DNA of 64,000 nt from Vulcanimicrobiota bacterium (GCA_019637395.1 JAHBVR010000001.1:310001-374000), one strand, 5' to 3'. Shown: positions 16,416 through 27,358, counted from the first letter of the stretch. Numbers and translations are program-made. The notes: a model not told the origin generated them from the sequence alone.

Positions 16416-16901
16416 ATGTTCGGATTATCCAATCGTAGCTCCACCGTGCTGGAGAATTACCGCGACCTGATTGAGGATATTCTCTCCGATTTGGGCATCG
16501 ATCCCCAGGAAAACCTCGAGGAAGCCCAGGAGAAACAGCGCTACAGTTGGTGTATCAAACGCGGCTCGGCTAACATCTTTGTGGAACTCTTCACGGAAAA
16601 CCAGGAAAGTTACTTCATGGTGGACTGCCCCATCCTGCGCCTGCCCGCCGCGGAACGACTCGAAGCATTTTACCGGAGATTGCTGGAACTGAACGACAAA
16701 CTGGTGGAAGCGGCGCTGGTCTGCCGGGGCCAGGAAATCCACCTGGTGGGCATTCGCCCGCTACGCGGCCTGGATGCCGAAGAAGCCAGCGGCATGCTCG
16801 ATCGAATTTCCGCCTGGGCGGACAGCCTGGACAATTCCCTCTCCGAGGAGTTTGGAGCGCCCCTGTGGGAAGGCCCCAGCACCGACAGCAGCGCGACATA
16901 A
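16416..16901 (+). CDS. YbjN-domain protein
   Basis: 161 residues, preceded by GGGAGGAAG. The sequence alternates a first helix (VLENYRDLIEDILSDLGI), a beta sheet with RYSWCIKRGSANIFVELF and YFMVDCPILRLPA, a helix (RLEAFYRRLLELND) and further strands (AALVCRGQEIHLVGIRPL). This is the layout of the YbjN/type III chaperone-like fold. YbjN proteins are small cytosolic proteins of uncertain role; in E. coli YbjN affects motility and stress, and the fold is shared with secretion chaperones (CesT/SycE). The next gene's start overlaps this gene by 37 bp. Confidence 0.7.
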   Translation: MFGLSNRSSTVLENYRDLIEDILSDLGIDPQENLEEAQEKQRYSWCIKRGSANIFVELFTENQESYFMVDCPILRLPAAERLEAFYRRLLELNDKLVEAALVCRGQEIHLVGIRPLRGLDAEEASGMLDRISAWADSLDNSLSEEFGAPLWEGPSTDSSAT

Positions 16902-18214
16902 AGTCCTTTGAGTCCATCCTGGCGGGACTCATCGGATCTCCCCCGCCCCTGCCCACCGCTCTCGGGTGCCGCACGCCCAAAAGGGTATGCACTCTTTGTT
17001 GGGGCAGCCGTCTCACCTATCTTCAGGAAACTCGCTTCAAGACGGAAGCGCTGGCTCGCTGGGCGGACCAGATCTCCAGCCTGCCCGCCCCCAAATTCAT
17101 GGCCAGCCCCCAGGGCCGGCTTTATCGTAGCGTGAGCAAACGGCGTTGGTTTCATGATCAGCGCCGCCTGGCCATGGTCGAAGGCATCGAACGCGGCCGG
17201 GTCAAGGGCATCGCGCCTCCCCAATGTCAGATCGAACCGGGCTCCCACGCCGCTCTCTACGCCCAACTGAACCAGGAACTATCTCACAGCAGCCTGGCCC
17301 GCTTCGTCAACTACGCTATTATCAAAAGCGGTAGCGAAGGCGAAGTGCTCGTCCTCAACCTGAACGACATGCGCTCACAACGGGGCGAACTGAACCGCAT
17401 CTCCAAAAAACTCACCCATCACAACCAAAACCTCAAAGCCATCTGGCTCATTCAAGGCCAGGAGGGCGATGAATACTACGCCAACATCCGCCCCGGCCAG
17501 TGGCAGAAGTTGCACGGCGACAATCACCTGGCCACCGCCCAAAACCTGCACTACTCGCCGCTCTGCTTCAGCCAGGTGAACCCTCAGGTGGTTCCCATCA
17601 TGCTGGAAACCACCCAGAAATGGCTGGCCGAGCCGGCCTTGCCCATGCTCGATCTTTACTGTGGCTATGGCCTATTCTCTCTATCGCTCCCCCGCACCGG
17701 GCCCACCTGGGGACTGGAGCTTTCGGGCGAAGCCGTGCTCTGGGCCCGGCGCAACGCTCGCCGACTGCACCGCGACAAAGCCAAATTCGACCCTTGGGAT
17801 CTGGCCACCATGGAGATTCCCCAACGCCGTTTCCCTACCGGCGCCTGGGTGGCCGTGCTCGACCCACCGCGCAGCGGCGCGCCGGTGGAACTGATCAAGC
17901 ACCTGGCCGAGGCGCGGCCCAAGCGCGTCATGCACTGGATCTGCGACATCAATGAATTTGAAGATCAACTGCGCGGCTGGACCCAAAACGGCTACCGCGT
18001 GACCGAAGCTCTGGCCCTGGACATGTTTCCCGGCACCAACTCACTGGAGCTGGGACTGTGCCTGGAGCCAGGAGGCCGCCTGAAAAGCGCGAAACCCAGC
18101 CATCTTATCACCAAAGCAGGGACACCGTCTGAATGCATACCGCCGAAAAAACCCGCCACTTCACGAGCTACATCAACGGTCAGTGGACCCAGGCCGAAGC
18201 GACCAAAACGCTAG
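16865..18214 (+). CDS. RlmD/RlmC-like 23S rRNA (uracil-C5) methyltransferase with Fe-S cysteines
   Basis: 449 residues from a GTG at 16865, the only usual start before the iron-sulfur cysteines. C35, C42 and C45 (CRTPKRVCTLC) plus a later Cys in PPQCQIEPG match the four ligands of the 4Fe-4S cluster in the RumA/RlmD family. The SAM site is DLYCGYGLFSL. LDPPRSG is the family's catalytic-loop motif, and the nucleophile Cys appears in HWICDINEFEDQL, where relatives have 'vSCnp.Tl.rD'. The N-terminal TRAM domain is missing. These enzymes methylate uridine in 23S rRNA or tRNA at C5. The extra C-terminal tail after LCLEPGG is basic and overlaps the next gene by 82 bp. Confidence 0.82.
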   Translation: MGRPQHRQQRDIKSFESILAGLIGSPPPLPTALGCRTPKRVCTLCWGSRLTYLQETRFKTEALARWADQISSLPAPKFMASPQGRLYRSVSKRRWFHDQRRLAMVEGIERGRVKGIAPPQCQIEPGSHAALYAQLNQELSHSSLARFVNYAIIKSGSEGEVLVLNLNDMRSQRGELNRISKKLTHHNQNLKAIWLIQGQEGDEYYANIRPGQWQKLHGDNHLATAQNLHYSPLCFSQVNPQVVPIMLETTQKWLAEPALPMLDLYCGYGLFSLSLPRTGPTWGLELSGEAVLWARRNARRLHRDKAKFDPWDLATMEIPQRRFPTGAWVAVLDPPRSGAPVELIKHLAEARPKRVMHWICDINEFEDQLRGWTQNGYRVTEALALDMFPGTNSLELGLCLEPGGRLKSAKPSHLITKAGTPSECIPPKKPATSRATSTVSGPRPKRPKR

Positions 18215-19608
18215 AGAACATCAATCCGGCCACCGGCGAATCGCTGGGAACCGTATTCCTGGTCGGCCGCGAGGAGGCCAAACAGGCCATCGAAGCCGCC
18301 CATAAAGCCTTTGAGAGCTGGCGCGACACCCCCGCCCCCCGGCGCGGCCAGTTGCTTTTCAAAGCCATGCATCTTCTGGAGCAGCGTCTGGAAGAAGTGG
18401 CCACGGCCCTTCACCTGGAGGAAGGCAAACTGCTGGCCGAAGCCCGCGGCGAAGTGCAAAAATCGCTCAACATCCTGGAATTCACGGCCGGCGAAGGTCG
18501 GCGCCTGGGCGGCCAAACCGTCCCCTCAGAAATGTCCAACACTTTCTGCTACACCATCAAGCAACCGCTGGGCGTGGTGGGCCTGATCACTCCCTGGAAC
18601 TTTCCAGTGGCCATCCCCATCTGGAAGATGGCTCCGGCTCTGATCGCCGGCAACACCATCGTGCTCAAGCCCGCCTCCAACACCCCCTGGACGGCTGCAC
18701 TGATCGCGGAGATTTTCCACGAAGCCGGCTTCCCCCCGGGCGTCGTCAACATGGTTTTGGGTCCGGGCAGCAGTGTGGGCGATGAAATCGTCAACAACCC
18801 GAAAGTGCGCGCCCTTTCTTTCACCGGCTCCAATCAGGTGGGCCAGGACCTCTACAAACAGGGCGCCGCTCGCGGCGTCAAAGTCCAGTGCGAAATGGGC
18901 GGCAAGAACCCCATCGTCATCCTGGAGGACGCTGACCTGGACCTGGCCGTGGAAGCCACCGTGCAGGGCGCTTTCGGCTCCACCGGACAGCGCTGCACGG
19001 CCACCTCGCGGGCCATCGTCATCGACAGCGTGGCCGATGAATTCGTGCGCAAGCTGGTGGCCCGCACCAAGGACTATCATCCCGGCCGCGACCTGGGTCC
19101 GGTAGTCGACACCGCCCAACTCAAAGAAGTGCTGGAAGCCATCGAGCAGGCCAAGAAGGACGGCGCCAAGTGCCTCAGCGGCGGCAAGCGCTCCGATGAA
19201 GGCGAGCTGACCAGGGGATACTACGTGGAGCCGACTCTCTTTGACCACGTCGATCCCAAATCGCACCTGGCCCTGGAAGAAGTCTTTGGACCGGTGCTGG
19301 CCATTTTGCGCGTCAAGGACCTGGATGAAGCCCTGGAAGTAGCTAACAGCGTGCGCTACGGCCTCTCTTCTTCGATCTACTCAAAAGACTCCAACCGGAT
19401 CTTCAAATTCCTGGACCGTATCGAAACCGGCATTACCCACGTCAACAGCCCCACCATGGGCGGCGAAGCCCAGTTGCCCTTCGGCGGGGTCAAAGACACC
19501 GGCGTGGGTGCGCGTGAACAAGGTGCGGTCGCCATCGACTTCTTCACCGAGCTGAAGACTGTCTACATCGACTACACCGGACAGAAACGCGACAGCAAAA
19601 TCTATTAA
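18133..19608 (+). CDS. aldehyde dehydrogenase (2-oxoglutarate semialdehyde/succinate semialdehyde type)
   Basis: 491 residues, full-length. The NAD(P) site and active site are intact: [18 protein letters not shown] with the catalytic Asn, [29 protein letters not shown] with the general-base Glu, and [15 protein letters not shown] with the nucleophile Cys. The C-terminus ([17 protein letters not shown]) is typical. Sequence style resembles the group of bacterial 2,5-dioxovalerate and succinate semialdehyde dehydrogenases (B. subtilis YcbD-like), so oxidation of an acid semialdehyde is likely. The ATG lies inside the end of the methyltransferase gene, in another frame. It ends TAATG with the next gene. 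Confidence 0.9.
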   Translation: MHTAEKTRHFTSYINGQWTQAEATKTLENINPATGESLGTVFLVGREEAKQAIEAAHKAFESWRDTPAPRRGQLLFKAMHLLEQRLEEVATALHLEEGKLLAEARGEVQKSLNILEFTAGEGRRLGGQTVPSEMSNTFCYTIKQPLGVVGLITPWNFPVAIPIWKMAPALIAGNTIVLKPASNTPWTAALIAEIFHEAGFPPGVVNMVLGPGSSVGDEIVNNPKVRALSFTGSNQVGQDLYKQGAARGVKVQCEMGGKNPIVILEDADLDLAVEATVQGAFGSTGQRCTATSRAIVIDSVADEFVRKLVARTKDYHPGRDLGPVVDTAQLKEVLEAIEQAKKDGAKCLSGGKRSDEGELTRGYYVEPTLFDHVDPKSHLALEEVFGPVLAILRVKDLDEALEVANSVRYGLSSSIYSKDSNRIFKFLDRIETGITHVNSPTMGGEAQLPFGGVKDTGVGAREQGAVAIDFFTELKTVYIDYTGQKRDSKIY

Positions 19609-20345
19609 TGCACCATTACCCTCTGGGCTTGCGGGTGTGGCTGGCCCAGATCTTGGGGTCCGTGCTGCTGTGCGCGGGCGTGTTGTTCGGACCCGCCGAC
19701 AATCTCGCCCGCGCCCTGGCGGTGGGGGCCTGCGCCAGCAGCCTGGCCAGCGCCCTGGCCGGCTTCCGCTATCCCGGTTGGCCCTGGTTGAGCGCCGGCC
19801 TGGCTTGTAGCCTGGCCGGGCTGCTACGCCAGCATTATCAACTGGATGATTGGCCCTGGCAACTGGGCCTGGCGGCGGCTTCGCTGGTGGCCTACGTCAT
19901 CTTCTGGCCGATTGCCCAGGGAACACTTATTCACGTCTTCAATGTCGAAACTCAGGACTACGAAGCTCCCCCCGGCAGTAGCCAGAGTTCTTTCCTGGGC
20001 GGGCTCAATGTCACCCTCTACAGCGCCATCGCCACCCCCGTGGCCCTGCTCATGCTGGGCGCCTCCAGCCAATGGTTTGCCGGACTGGCCTGGTTTTTCC
20101 TGGCGGTCTGGCTGGCCCACGCCTATCCCGGCACCCGTCCCGAATGGCACCTGCTGGGCAACCTGTCGGGACTGGCCTTGCTTTCCAATCTGGCCGGAAC
20201 TCCGCTGCTCCCGCTGGCCCGGCCCTGCCTGCTCACCGTCGACAGCTTCTGGTTGGTGGGCCAAACCGCCGCCTGGACCAGCCTGGGCGTCTGGTGCGCC
20301 CAATGGCATCACGGTTATTTGACACATCCGCGAAGGGCCGTTTAG
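19608..20345 (+). CDS. polytopic membrane protein of unknown function
   Basis: 245 residues with about seven hydrophobic segments, from VWLAQILGSVLLCAGVLF near the N-terminus to FWLVGQTAAWTSLGVW at the end. A polar loop of 20 residues (around FNVETQDYEAPPGSSQSS) lies in the middle. I recognise no family. The start codon overlaps the stop of the aldehyde dehydrogenase (TAATG), so translation is coupled. The hydrophobic helices are rich in Trp, Gly and Ala. Confidence 0.65.
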   Translation: MHHYPLGLRVWLAQILGSVLLCAGVLFGPADNLARALAVGACASSLASALAGFRYPGWPWLSAGLACSLAGLLRQHYQLDDWPWQLGLAAASLVAYVIFWPIAQGTLIHVFNVETQDYEAPPGSSQSSFLGGLNVTLYSAIATPVALLMLGASSQWFAGLAWFFLAVWLAHAYPGTRPEWHLLGNLSGLALLSNLAGTPLLPLARPCLLTVDSFWLVGQTAAWTSLGVWCAQWHHGYLTHPRRAV

Positions 20346-20354
20346 GATGCAACC

Positions 20355-21023
20355 GTGAAACGTCCCCCTCCCGCGCGCAATGATACTGAGCTCAGCCTCA
20401 GTCCCGCCATGGAGGATTATCTCAAGTCCATTTTCCGCCTGGAAGAACGCCAGCAGCGGGTCACCACCCAGGCCCTGGCCGAACGCCTGGATGTCGCACC
20501 CGCCTCCGTTACCAGCATGGTCAAGCGCCTGGCCGAGCGGGGCTTGTTAACCCACGAACGTTACCGAGGTGTGGAGCTCACCGAAGCGGGACGTCGGGTG
20601 GCCCAAGAAATGATCCGCCACCATCGCCTGCTCGAACTCTATCTCACCCAGGCCCTGGGCTTTGACGAAGATCAGGTGCACGCCGAAGCGGAACGACTCG
20701 AGCATTTCATCTCGGAACAGTTTGAAGATCGCATCGATCAGATTCTCGGGCGCCCGACCTGCGATCCCCACGGCTCCCCCATTCCCAGCCGCCCCGGCCA
20801 GGCTCCCGTCAGCCTCGAAGGACAGCTCACCAGCATGGAACTGTTCCAACCGGGACGCGTGCTAAAAGCTCCGGCCTGCGTGCGCGAAATCGGACTGGTT
20901 CCGGGGGCGCGGGTCACGGTCCTGGGCAAGCCTCAGGGAGCCAAGGTCCACCTGCGCGTGGAAAAAGAAGAGCATCTGGTGGAATCGGCCCGCTGCCAGG
21001 AAATCATCGTCAAACGCGATTAG
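20355..21023 (+). CDS. DtxR/MntR-family metal-dependent transcriptional regulator
   Basis: 222 residues from a GTG. An N-terminal winged helix (MEDYLKSIFRLEERQQRVTTQ, then VAPASVTSMVKRLAERGLL) is followed by the dimerisation/metal domain (HHRLLELYLTQALGFDED, VHAEAERLEHFIS) and an SH3-like FeoA domain (about residues 150-222). The family represses metal-uptake genes when Fe(II) or Mn(II) binds. The ligand residues are mixed: the HxxxE..EH pattern has Glu where IdeR has Cys, as in MntR, but the N-terminal helix has Lys where MntR has its second acidic ligand. The metal is therefore uncertain. It follows the membrane protein by 9 bp and overlaps the convergent gene's 3' end by 4 bp. Confidence 0.88.
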   Translation: MKRPPPARNDTELSLSPAMEDYLKSIFRLEERQQRVTTQALAERLDVAPASVTSMVKRLAERGLLTHERYRGVELTEAGRRVAQEMIRHHRLLELYLTQALGFDEDQVHAEAERLEHFISEQFEDRIDQILGRPTCDPHGSPIPSRPGQAPVSLEGQLTSMELFQPGRVLKAPACVREIGLVPGARVTVLGKPQGAKVHLRVEKEEHLVESARCQEIIVKRD

Positions 21024-21406
21024 AATTCCGGCGGAGGAGGCGGCGCGGGCGCCTGCGGGGCCGGAGTCATTCCAACCCCTTCTTCGGAAACCTTGGGCAG
21101 CGAGCGGGCCAGCCACCAGGCATCCAGGCCCGCCAGCCCCCACACGATGAAGCTGCCCAAACCGAGGCCTGCCAACACCACCACTTGCCGCGCATCGATG
21201 GGCACCTCGCCGGTGGGGCTCATCATGCCGTCCATCACCTTGCCCAGGTTCACCCCGAAGATCAAAATGATACTCACTAAAATGGCGCCGAACACGCCCG
21301 CCCAGATCACTCCCCTCCAGGGACGGCCGGCCACGAAATGGCCGCTGCCGGGAAAGACCAACAAACTCAGGGCCACGACCGCCATGGTCTTGGAGGTGCT
21401 TTTCAT
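21020..21406 (-). CDS. small TM2-like membrane protein
   Basis: 128 residues. The N-terminal part, VALSLLVFPGSGHFVAGRPW followed by RGVIWAGVFGAIL, recalls the 'PG.GhfY.G....Gi' motif of TM2-type small membrane proteins. Three membrane helices are seen (about residues 8-20, 33-51 and 75-95) and the C-terminus is proline-rich (PAPQAPAPPPPPEF). Function unknown. Confidence 0.6.
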   Translation of the reverse strand: MKSTSKTMAVVALSLLVFPGSGHFVAGRPWRGVIWAGVFGAILVSIILIFGVNLGKVMDGMMSPTGEVPIDARQVVVLAGLGLGSFIVWGLAGLDAWWLARSLPKVSEEGVGMTPAPQAPAPPPPPEF

Positions 21407-21449
21407 ACCCGAGATCCTAGCACAGATGAGCGGGTGGAGGATAGGGTCG

Positions 21450-22721
21450 CTAGACGATGCGGCGGGGATTGTAGCCGCGCCGGGAGCGGGGTTGCAGCTT
21501 GAAGGTCTGCACTACCTTACCGTTGCGTACTCGGGTATTGGCCTTGACCTGCAGACCTTGCGGCGGCGTGGCCGAGGTGCCGCGCACCAGGAAAGCGTCG
21601 GAGGAGCGTTCGCGGCGGCCGACGCGGCCCAGCAACTGCTCGATCTCGGCCACGCCGAAATGGTCAGCGTCGGTGACGACCACCAGGTCGGCCATGGGCA
21701 CGTCCAGTCCCGAACCGACCAGATTGGTGGCCACCAGCACGGCCGGAGCGTTCTGACGGAACTGCTTCATCATGGTAACGCGGTCTTCGCCGGCGCCGGC
21801 CGAAGCGCGCGGACCCTTGCCGCGAAAACGCTTGCGATGCTCGGCCGTGTCGGCCATTTCGCCGTGCAGGATGGATACCGGCACGTTGTAGCGGTCCTGC
21901 ATATACTGACCCATAATAGCCACTCGACTGCGCGTGCGGCTGATCACGTAAATACGGCTGCCCACGGCCAGATGCTGCTTGATCAATTCGTCGGCTCGCT
22001 CCAGTTGGCGGAAAGGATTCTCGCCCCATTCCCCGCGCTCTTCGTGCACTTCGGTCTTGGGAGAGTCAAAGGGCATCTGAGTGAGCAGCACCGGATTGTC
22101 CAGAGCGCCTTCGCGGCGCAGGAAACGGCCCACCGCCTCGGGCGTGGCCGTCACGAACACGGTGGGCGTCTTGACGCCGTGCAGGTAGCGCAAGTCTTCT
22201 TCTTCATCAAAGGCGTTGACGTCGTCCACCACCACCAGGCTGGCCTCGTTGAGCATCCAGCGATAGCCGGAATTCTGCAACAACAGGGCGCTGCCCACTA
22301 CGATCTGCACCTTGCCGGCGCGAATCTCGTCAAACTGCTGGCGGCGCGTGCGCGGCGGAATACCGGCGTGCATCTGAGCCACTTCCAGATCGGTATCGCC
22401 CAACCGCTCTTCCAGATAGTTGGCCTGCTGGCGAGCCAGGTCGCGGGTGGGCACCAGGACCACGGCGAAACCACCGGCGCGCAACACGTGATGGATGGTG
22501 GTGCGGAAGAAAACTTCGGTTTTGCCGGAGCCGGTGGGAGCTTTCAAGAGGATGCGCTTCTCGCCGTTTTCCAGGCGCTTGCCTAACTCATCGATACCGC
22601 GATTCTGATCGGCGGTCAGCTTAAACTTTTGTCCCGGAGGCACCAGCTCGCTGTCTTCAGCGACCCTCTGAACGTTTTCTTCGATGACTTTCCAGACTTT
22701 ATTGGCTTGCAAACTGGGCAT
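21450..22721 (-). CDS. SF2 DNA/RNA helicase, DEAD/DEAH-like with variant Walker B
   Basis: 423 residues from the ATG at 22721, behind AAAGGA. Motif I is KAPTGSGKTEV, Ia VLVPTRDLARQQ, II VVVDDVNAFDEEED, III VFVTATPEAVG, V LVATNLVGSGLDVP and VI EQLLGRVGRRE. The Walker B box reads DDVN instead of DEAD or DEAH; the second acidic residue is conservatively changed, and an acidic run follows. No accessory RNA-binding or HRDC domain is visible; the C-terminus is basic (QPRSRRGYNPRRIV) and may bind nucleic acid. Motif VI is GRVGR as in RecG/Mfd/PriA-type helicases rather than QRxGRxxR. Confidence 0.85.
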   Translation of the reverse strand: MPSLQANKVWKVIEENVQRVAEDSELVPPGQKFKLTADQNRGIDELGKRLENGEKRILLKAPTGSGKTEVFFRTTIHHVLRAGGFAVVLVPTRDLARQQANYLEERLGDTDLEVAQMHAGIPPRTRRQQFDEIRAGKVQIVVGSALLLQNSGYRWMLNEASLVVVDDVNAFDEEEDLRYLHGVKTPTVFVTATPEAVGRFLRREGALDNPVLLTQMPFDSPKTEVHEERGEWGENPFRQLERADELIKQHLAVGSRIYVISRTRSRVAIMGQYMQDRYNVPVSILHGEMADTAEHRKRFRGKGPRASAGAGEDRVTMMKQFRQNAPAVLVATNLVGSGLDVPMADLVVVTDADHFGVAEIEQLLGRVGRRERSSDAFLVRGTSATPPQGLQVKANTRVRNGKVVQTFKLQPRSRRGYNPRRIV

Positions 22722-22764
22722 GAAAGATCCTTTAGTGAGAATGCCGGCCACTATATCACTAGCT

Positions 22765-22800
22765 TCTCGACTTTGTCGAGAGGGAGGGGGGAGGGGGTGG
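22765..22800. repeat. perfect hairpin followed by G-tract
   Basis: TCTCGAC-ttt-GTCGAGA (22765-22781) is a perfect 7-bp stem. It runs straight into a purine tract, GGGAGGGGGGAGGGGGTGG (22782-22800), with G runs of three or more that could form a G-quadruplex. It stands in the 137-bp gap between the helicase start and the next plus-strand gene, so it lies in both leaders. Confidence 0.45.
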
Positions 22801-22858
22801 CGGCCAGAGTGTCAAAGGGCCTCGCCGCCCGTGGAAACTTAGCTTTGGAGAACCAGCT

Positions 22859-23107
22859 GTGGCCGTTCGTGCTGTCAAAGAATCGATTCGGGTCATCCTG
22901 CTCACCAGCACCTATCGTGTTGAGGGCTACATCCACGTGGTTCCGGGCGGAAGACTGCTCGACGAAGTGAATAAGGAGCGGGAGTTCATTCCGATTACCA
23001 GAGCATCGATCTATGCCCTGGACGGAGAAGCTCCCCTGGACACCCTGGATTTTGTTGCCATCAACAAAGGCCAGGTGGTCATGATCGCTCCCGCCGTCGC
23101 CAGTTAA
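22859..23107 (+). CDS. small conserved hypothetical protein (DUF6812-like)
   Basis: 82 residues from a GTG, with GGAG nine bases upstream. The sequence is beta-rich: RVILLTSTYRVEGYIHV, then GGRLLDEVNKEREFIPIT and TLDFVAINKGQVVMI. It resembles small proteins of the DUF6812 type, which look like PilZ- or Sm-like barrels; I am not certain of the assignment. It is cytosolic and is followed after 29 bp by the metallo-beta-lactamase gene. Confidence 0.6.
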   Translation: MAVRAVKESIRVILLTSTYRVEGYIHVVPGGRLLDEVNKEREFIPITRASIYALDGEAPLDTLDFVAINKGQVVMIAPAVAS

Positions 23108-23136
23108 AGCCGCCCGGCCAACGCCAGGAGGAACCG

Positions 23137-25441
<2,305 letters not shown>

Positions 25442-25442
25442 C

Positions 25443-25471
25443 TTGACAAACGGGGTACGCTTCAGTAGAAT
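25443..25471 (+). promoter_or_regulatory. sigma-70 promoter for yceD-rpmF-fab operon
   Basis: The -35 box TTGACA (25443-25448) is a perfect consensus. The -10 box TAGAAT (25466-25471) differs at one position, and the spacer is exactly 17 bp. It lies directly after the pyrG stop codon and 45 bp before the yceD start. Confidence 0.85.
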
Positions 25472-25515
25472 CCGCCGGTATCTCTGTTCGACAGAGCGGA
25501 GAGCAGGTAAAGCAA

Positions 25516-26058
25516 ATGCATGTTGGTATCGGCGATATTCGCAAGAGCAAAGGGTTAGCCAAGTCGTTCGACTGGGATAGCCCCTACAAACTCGAAGGAA
25601 TTGATCTCGAAGGCCCACTCAAGCTCGACCTGAAAGTGACCAACGCGGGCAGCCGCGTGATGGTGACGGGACCGCTCAAAACGGCGGTGCGCTTACCTTG
25701 CACCCGCTGTTCTGAGGATGTCGTCTTTCCGCTGGAAATCGACCTGGAAGAGGAATTTCTTCCGGTCCACAGCGAGGAAGCGATGAGCCGGGCCAAAGAT
25801 CTTCTGGATGGCACGTTCACTTTTGAGAACGACAAGGTAGTGCTCGACGAGCTTCTACGCCAGGAAATCGAAGCCGCGTTCCCGATTCAGGTTCTGTGCA
25901 CGGATCACTGCCGTGGACTTTGCGAACGGTGCGGCGCCAATCTCAACCGCGAAACTTGCCAGTGTCGCCCGGAAGAATCCGATTCTCGCTGGGCAGCCCT
26001 GAAAGATTTGACCGGCGGGACCACAGTCCCCAGGTCAGCCAAGAAACCGAAGAAATAG
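25516..26058 (+). CDS. yceD: YceD/DUF177 family protein
   Basis: 180 residues. The DUF177 core is visible: VRLPCTRCSEDVVFPLEID with a Cys pair, an acidic middle, FTFENDKVVLDELLRQEI and a second Cys set, VLCTDHCRGLCERCGANLN. This is the standard neighbour upstream of rpmF in bacteria. YceD is linked to 23S rRNA and large-subunit assembly (the plant homologue DUF177A is needed for 23S rRNA accumulation). It is the first gene of the operon behind the strong promoter. Confidence 0.9.
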   Translation: MHVGIGDIRKSKGLAKSFDWDSPYKLEGIDLEGPLKLDLKVTNAGSRVMVTGPLKTAVRLPCTRCSEDVVFPLEIDLEEEFLPVHSEEAMSRAKDLLDGTFTFENDKVVLDELLRQEIEAAFPIQVLCTDHCRGLCERCGANLNRETCQCRPEESDSRWAALKDLTGGTTVPRSAKKPKK

Positions 26059-26071
26059 GAGGCTCACCACA

Positions 26072-26275
26072 GTGGCCAATCCAAAATGGAAATTATCCCG
26101 TATGCGGACCCGCCGCCGGCGCTCTCATGATGCCCTGACGGCCCCCAACGTGGTGAATTGCCCCAGCTGCAAAGCGCCCACGCTACCGCACCGGCTGTGC
26201 CTGTCCTGCGGCACTTACGACGGCCGCCAGGTCATCCAGCTGAAGCAGGACGAAACGGGCGACTCTTCAAACTAG
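26072..26275 (+). CDS. rpmF: 50S ribosomal protein L32
   Basis: 67 residues from a GTG at 26072 with AGGAGG in front. The start ANPKWKLSRMRTRRRRSHD is a normal L32 N-terminus. The zinc ribbon CPSC...CLSC is complete, so this is the zinc-binding (C+) form. It lies between yceD and fabH as in many bacteria. Confidence 0.95.
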   Translation: MANPKWKLSRMRTRRRRSHDALTAPNVVNCPSCKAPTLPHRLCLSCGTYDGRQVIQLKQDETGDSSN

Positions 26276-26281
26276 CCGTTC

Positions 26282-27358
26282 GTGCCCAATGAGCAGTTCA
26301 ACTCACCCCAAGGCTACAAGACACCCGTCGGTATCCTTGGGGTGGGTCATTTTGTCCCGGACGAGATCGTCACCAACGCGGACCTGGCCAGGTTCGTCGA
26401 CACCACCGATGAGTGGATTGTAAGCCGCACCGGCATTCGCGCGCGCCGTCGGGCTACCTCGGACCAGGCGACTTCCGATCTGGCCATCGAGGCCGGCCGC
26501 CGTGCTCTGGAGGCCGCCGCCATTCGGCCCGAAGACCTCGACCTCATCATTGTGGCCACCATGACGCCCGACTGCCCCATGCCGGCCACCTCGTCGATCG
26601 TTCAACACAAACTGGGAGCCACTCGCGCCGGTGGATTCGATCTCAACATCGCCTGCTCCGGATTCGTTTACGCTCTCATCACCGGCGCTCAATTTGTGGC
26701 CAGCGGCACCTTTCGGCGCGTGCTGGTCATCGGCGCCGACTGCATGACTCGCTTGATGAACTGGAAAGATCGCAGCACCTGTGTGCTTTTCGGCGACGGG
26801 GCCGGCGCGGTGGTGCTCGGCCCGGTAGCCTCGGGCTACGGTCTCATGGGCGTACACACCGGCGTCAATGGGGCCGGTGGACCGAGCCTGACCGTCAACG
26901 CCGGGGGCAGCCGCATGCCCAGCTGGAGCGAAGGCGTGGACCCCTCCGACTTCTACCTCCAGATGGAAGGGCCGGAAGTCTTTCGTTTCGCCGTCTCGGT
27001 GATGGGAGAAGCGGCCCTCAAGGCTCTGGACAACGGGGGACTTACGCCGGAACAGGTAGCCCTGTTCATCCCCCACCAGGCCAACGCGCGCATCATCGAA
27101 GCCTCGCGCAAACGTTTGAATTTACCACCCGCCCGCGTTTTTTCCAACGTGGAGCACTACGGCAATACCTCTTGCGGCTCGGTCCCTCTGGCCCTCTCCG
27201 AGGCGCTGGAACAGGGCCGCATCCAGGATGGCGACCTGGTCGTGCTGGTCGGGTTTGGCGGAGGCCTGTCCTGGGCTTCCGCCGCCATTCGCTGGGGCGG
27301 AGTAGCCCTGGAACCAGGAGTGGGGGGTTTTAGGGGGAGGCGCGTTAGCCCCCCCTAG
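26282..27358 (+). CDS. fabH: 3-oxoacyl-ACP synthase III
   Basis: 358 residues. The catalytic Cys-His-Asn triad is present: NIACSGFVYAL, FIPHQANARII and VEHYGNTSCGS. It joins acetyl-CoA to malonyl-ACP to start fatty acid synthesis. The usual intervening plsX gene is missing between rpmF and fabH. The last dozen residues (GFRGRRVSPP) are not typical of the family and are encoded by the REP-like hairpin at 27332-27356, so the original stop codon may have been displaced by that element. Confidence 0.95.
   Translation: MPNEQFNSPQGYKTPVGILGVGHFVPDEIVTNADLARFVDTTDEWIVSRTGIRARRRATSDQATSDLAIEAGRRALEAAAIRPEDLDLIIVATMTPDCPMPATSSIVQHKLGATRAGGFDLNIACSGFVYALITGAQFVASGTFRRVLVIGADCMTRLMNWKDRSTCVLFGDGAGAVVLGPVASGYGLMGVHTGVNGAGGPSLTVNAGGSRMPSWSEGVDPSDFYLQMEGPEVFRFAVSVMGEAALKALDNGGLTPEQVALFIPHQANARIIEASRKRLNLPPARVFSNVEHYGNTSCGSVPLALSEALEQGRIQDGDLVVLVGFGGGLSWASAAIRWGGVALEPGVGGFRGRRVSPP
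27332..27356. repeat. REP-like hairpin, copy 1 (3' end of fabH)
   Basis: AGGGGGAGGC-gcgtta-GCCCCCCCT forms a stem with one mismatch. The 17-base core GGCGCGTTAGCCCCCCC (27339-27355) recurs exactly, in the other orientation, at 49422-49438. It ends on the fabH stop codon. It may act as a transcript-stabilising or partial termination hairpin between fabH and fabG. Confidence 0.6.

Noticed and set aside
21093-22586. 497-codon frame on the plus strand
   Set aside because: Antisense to the helicase and the TM2-like gene; no motif.
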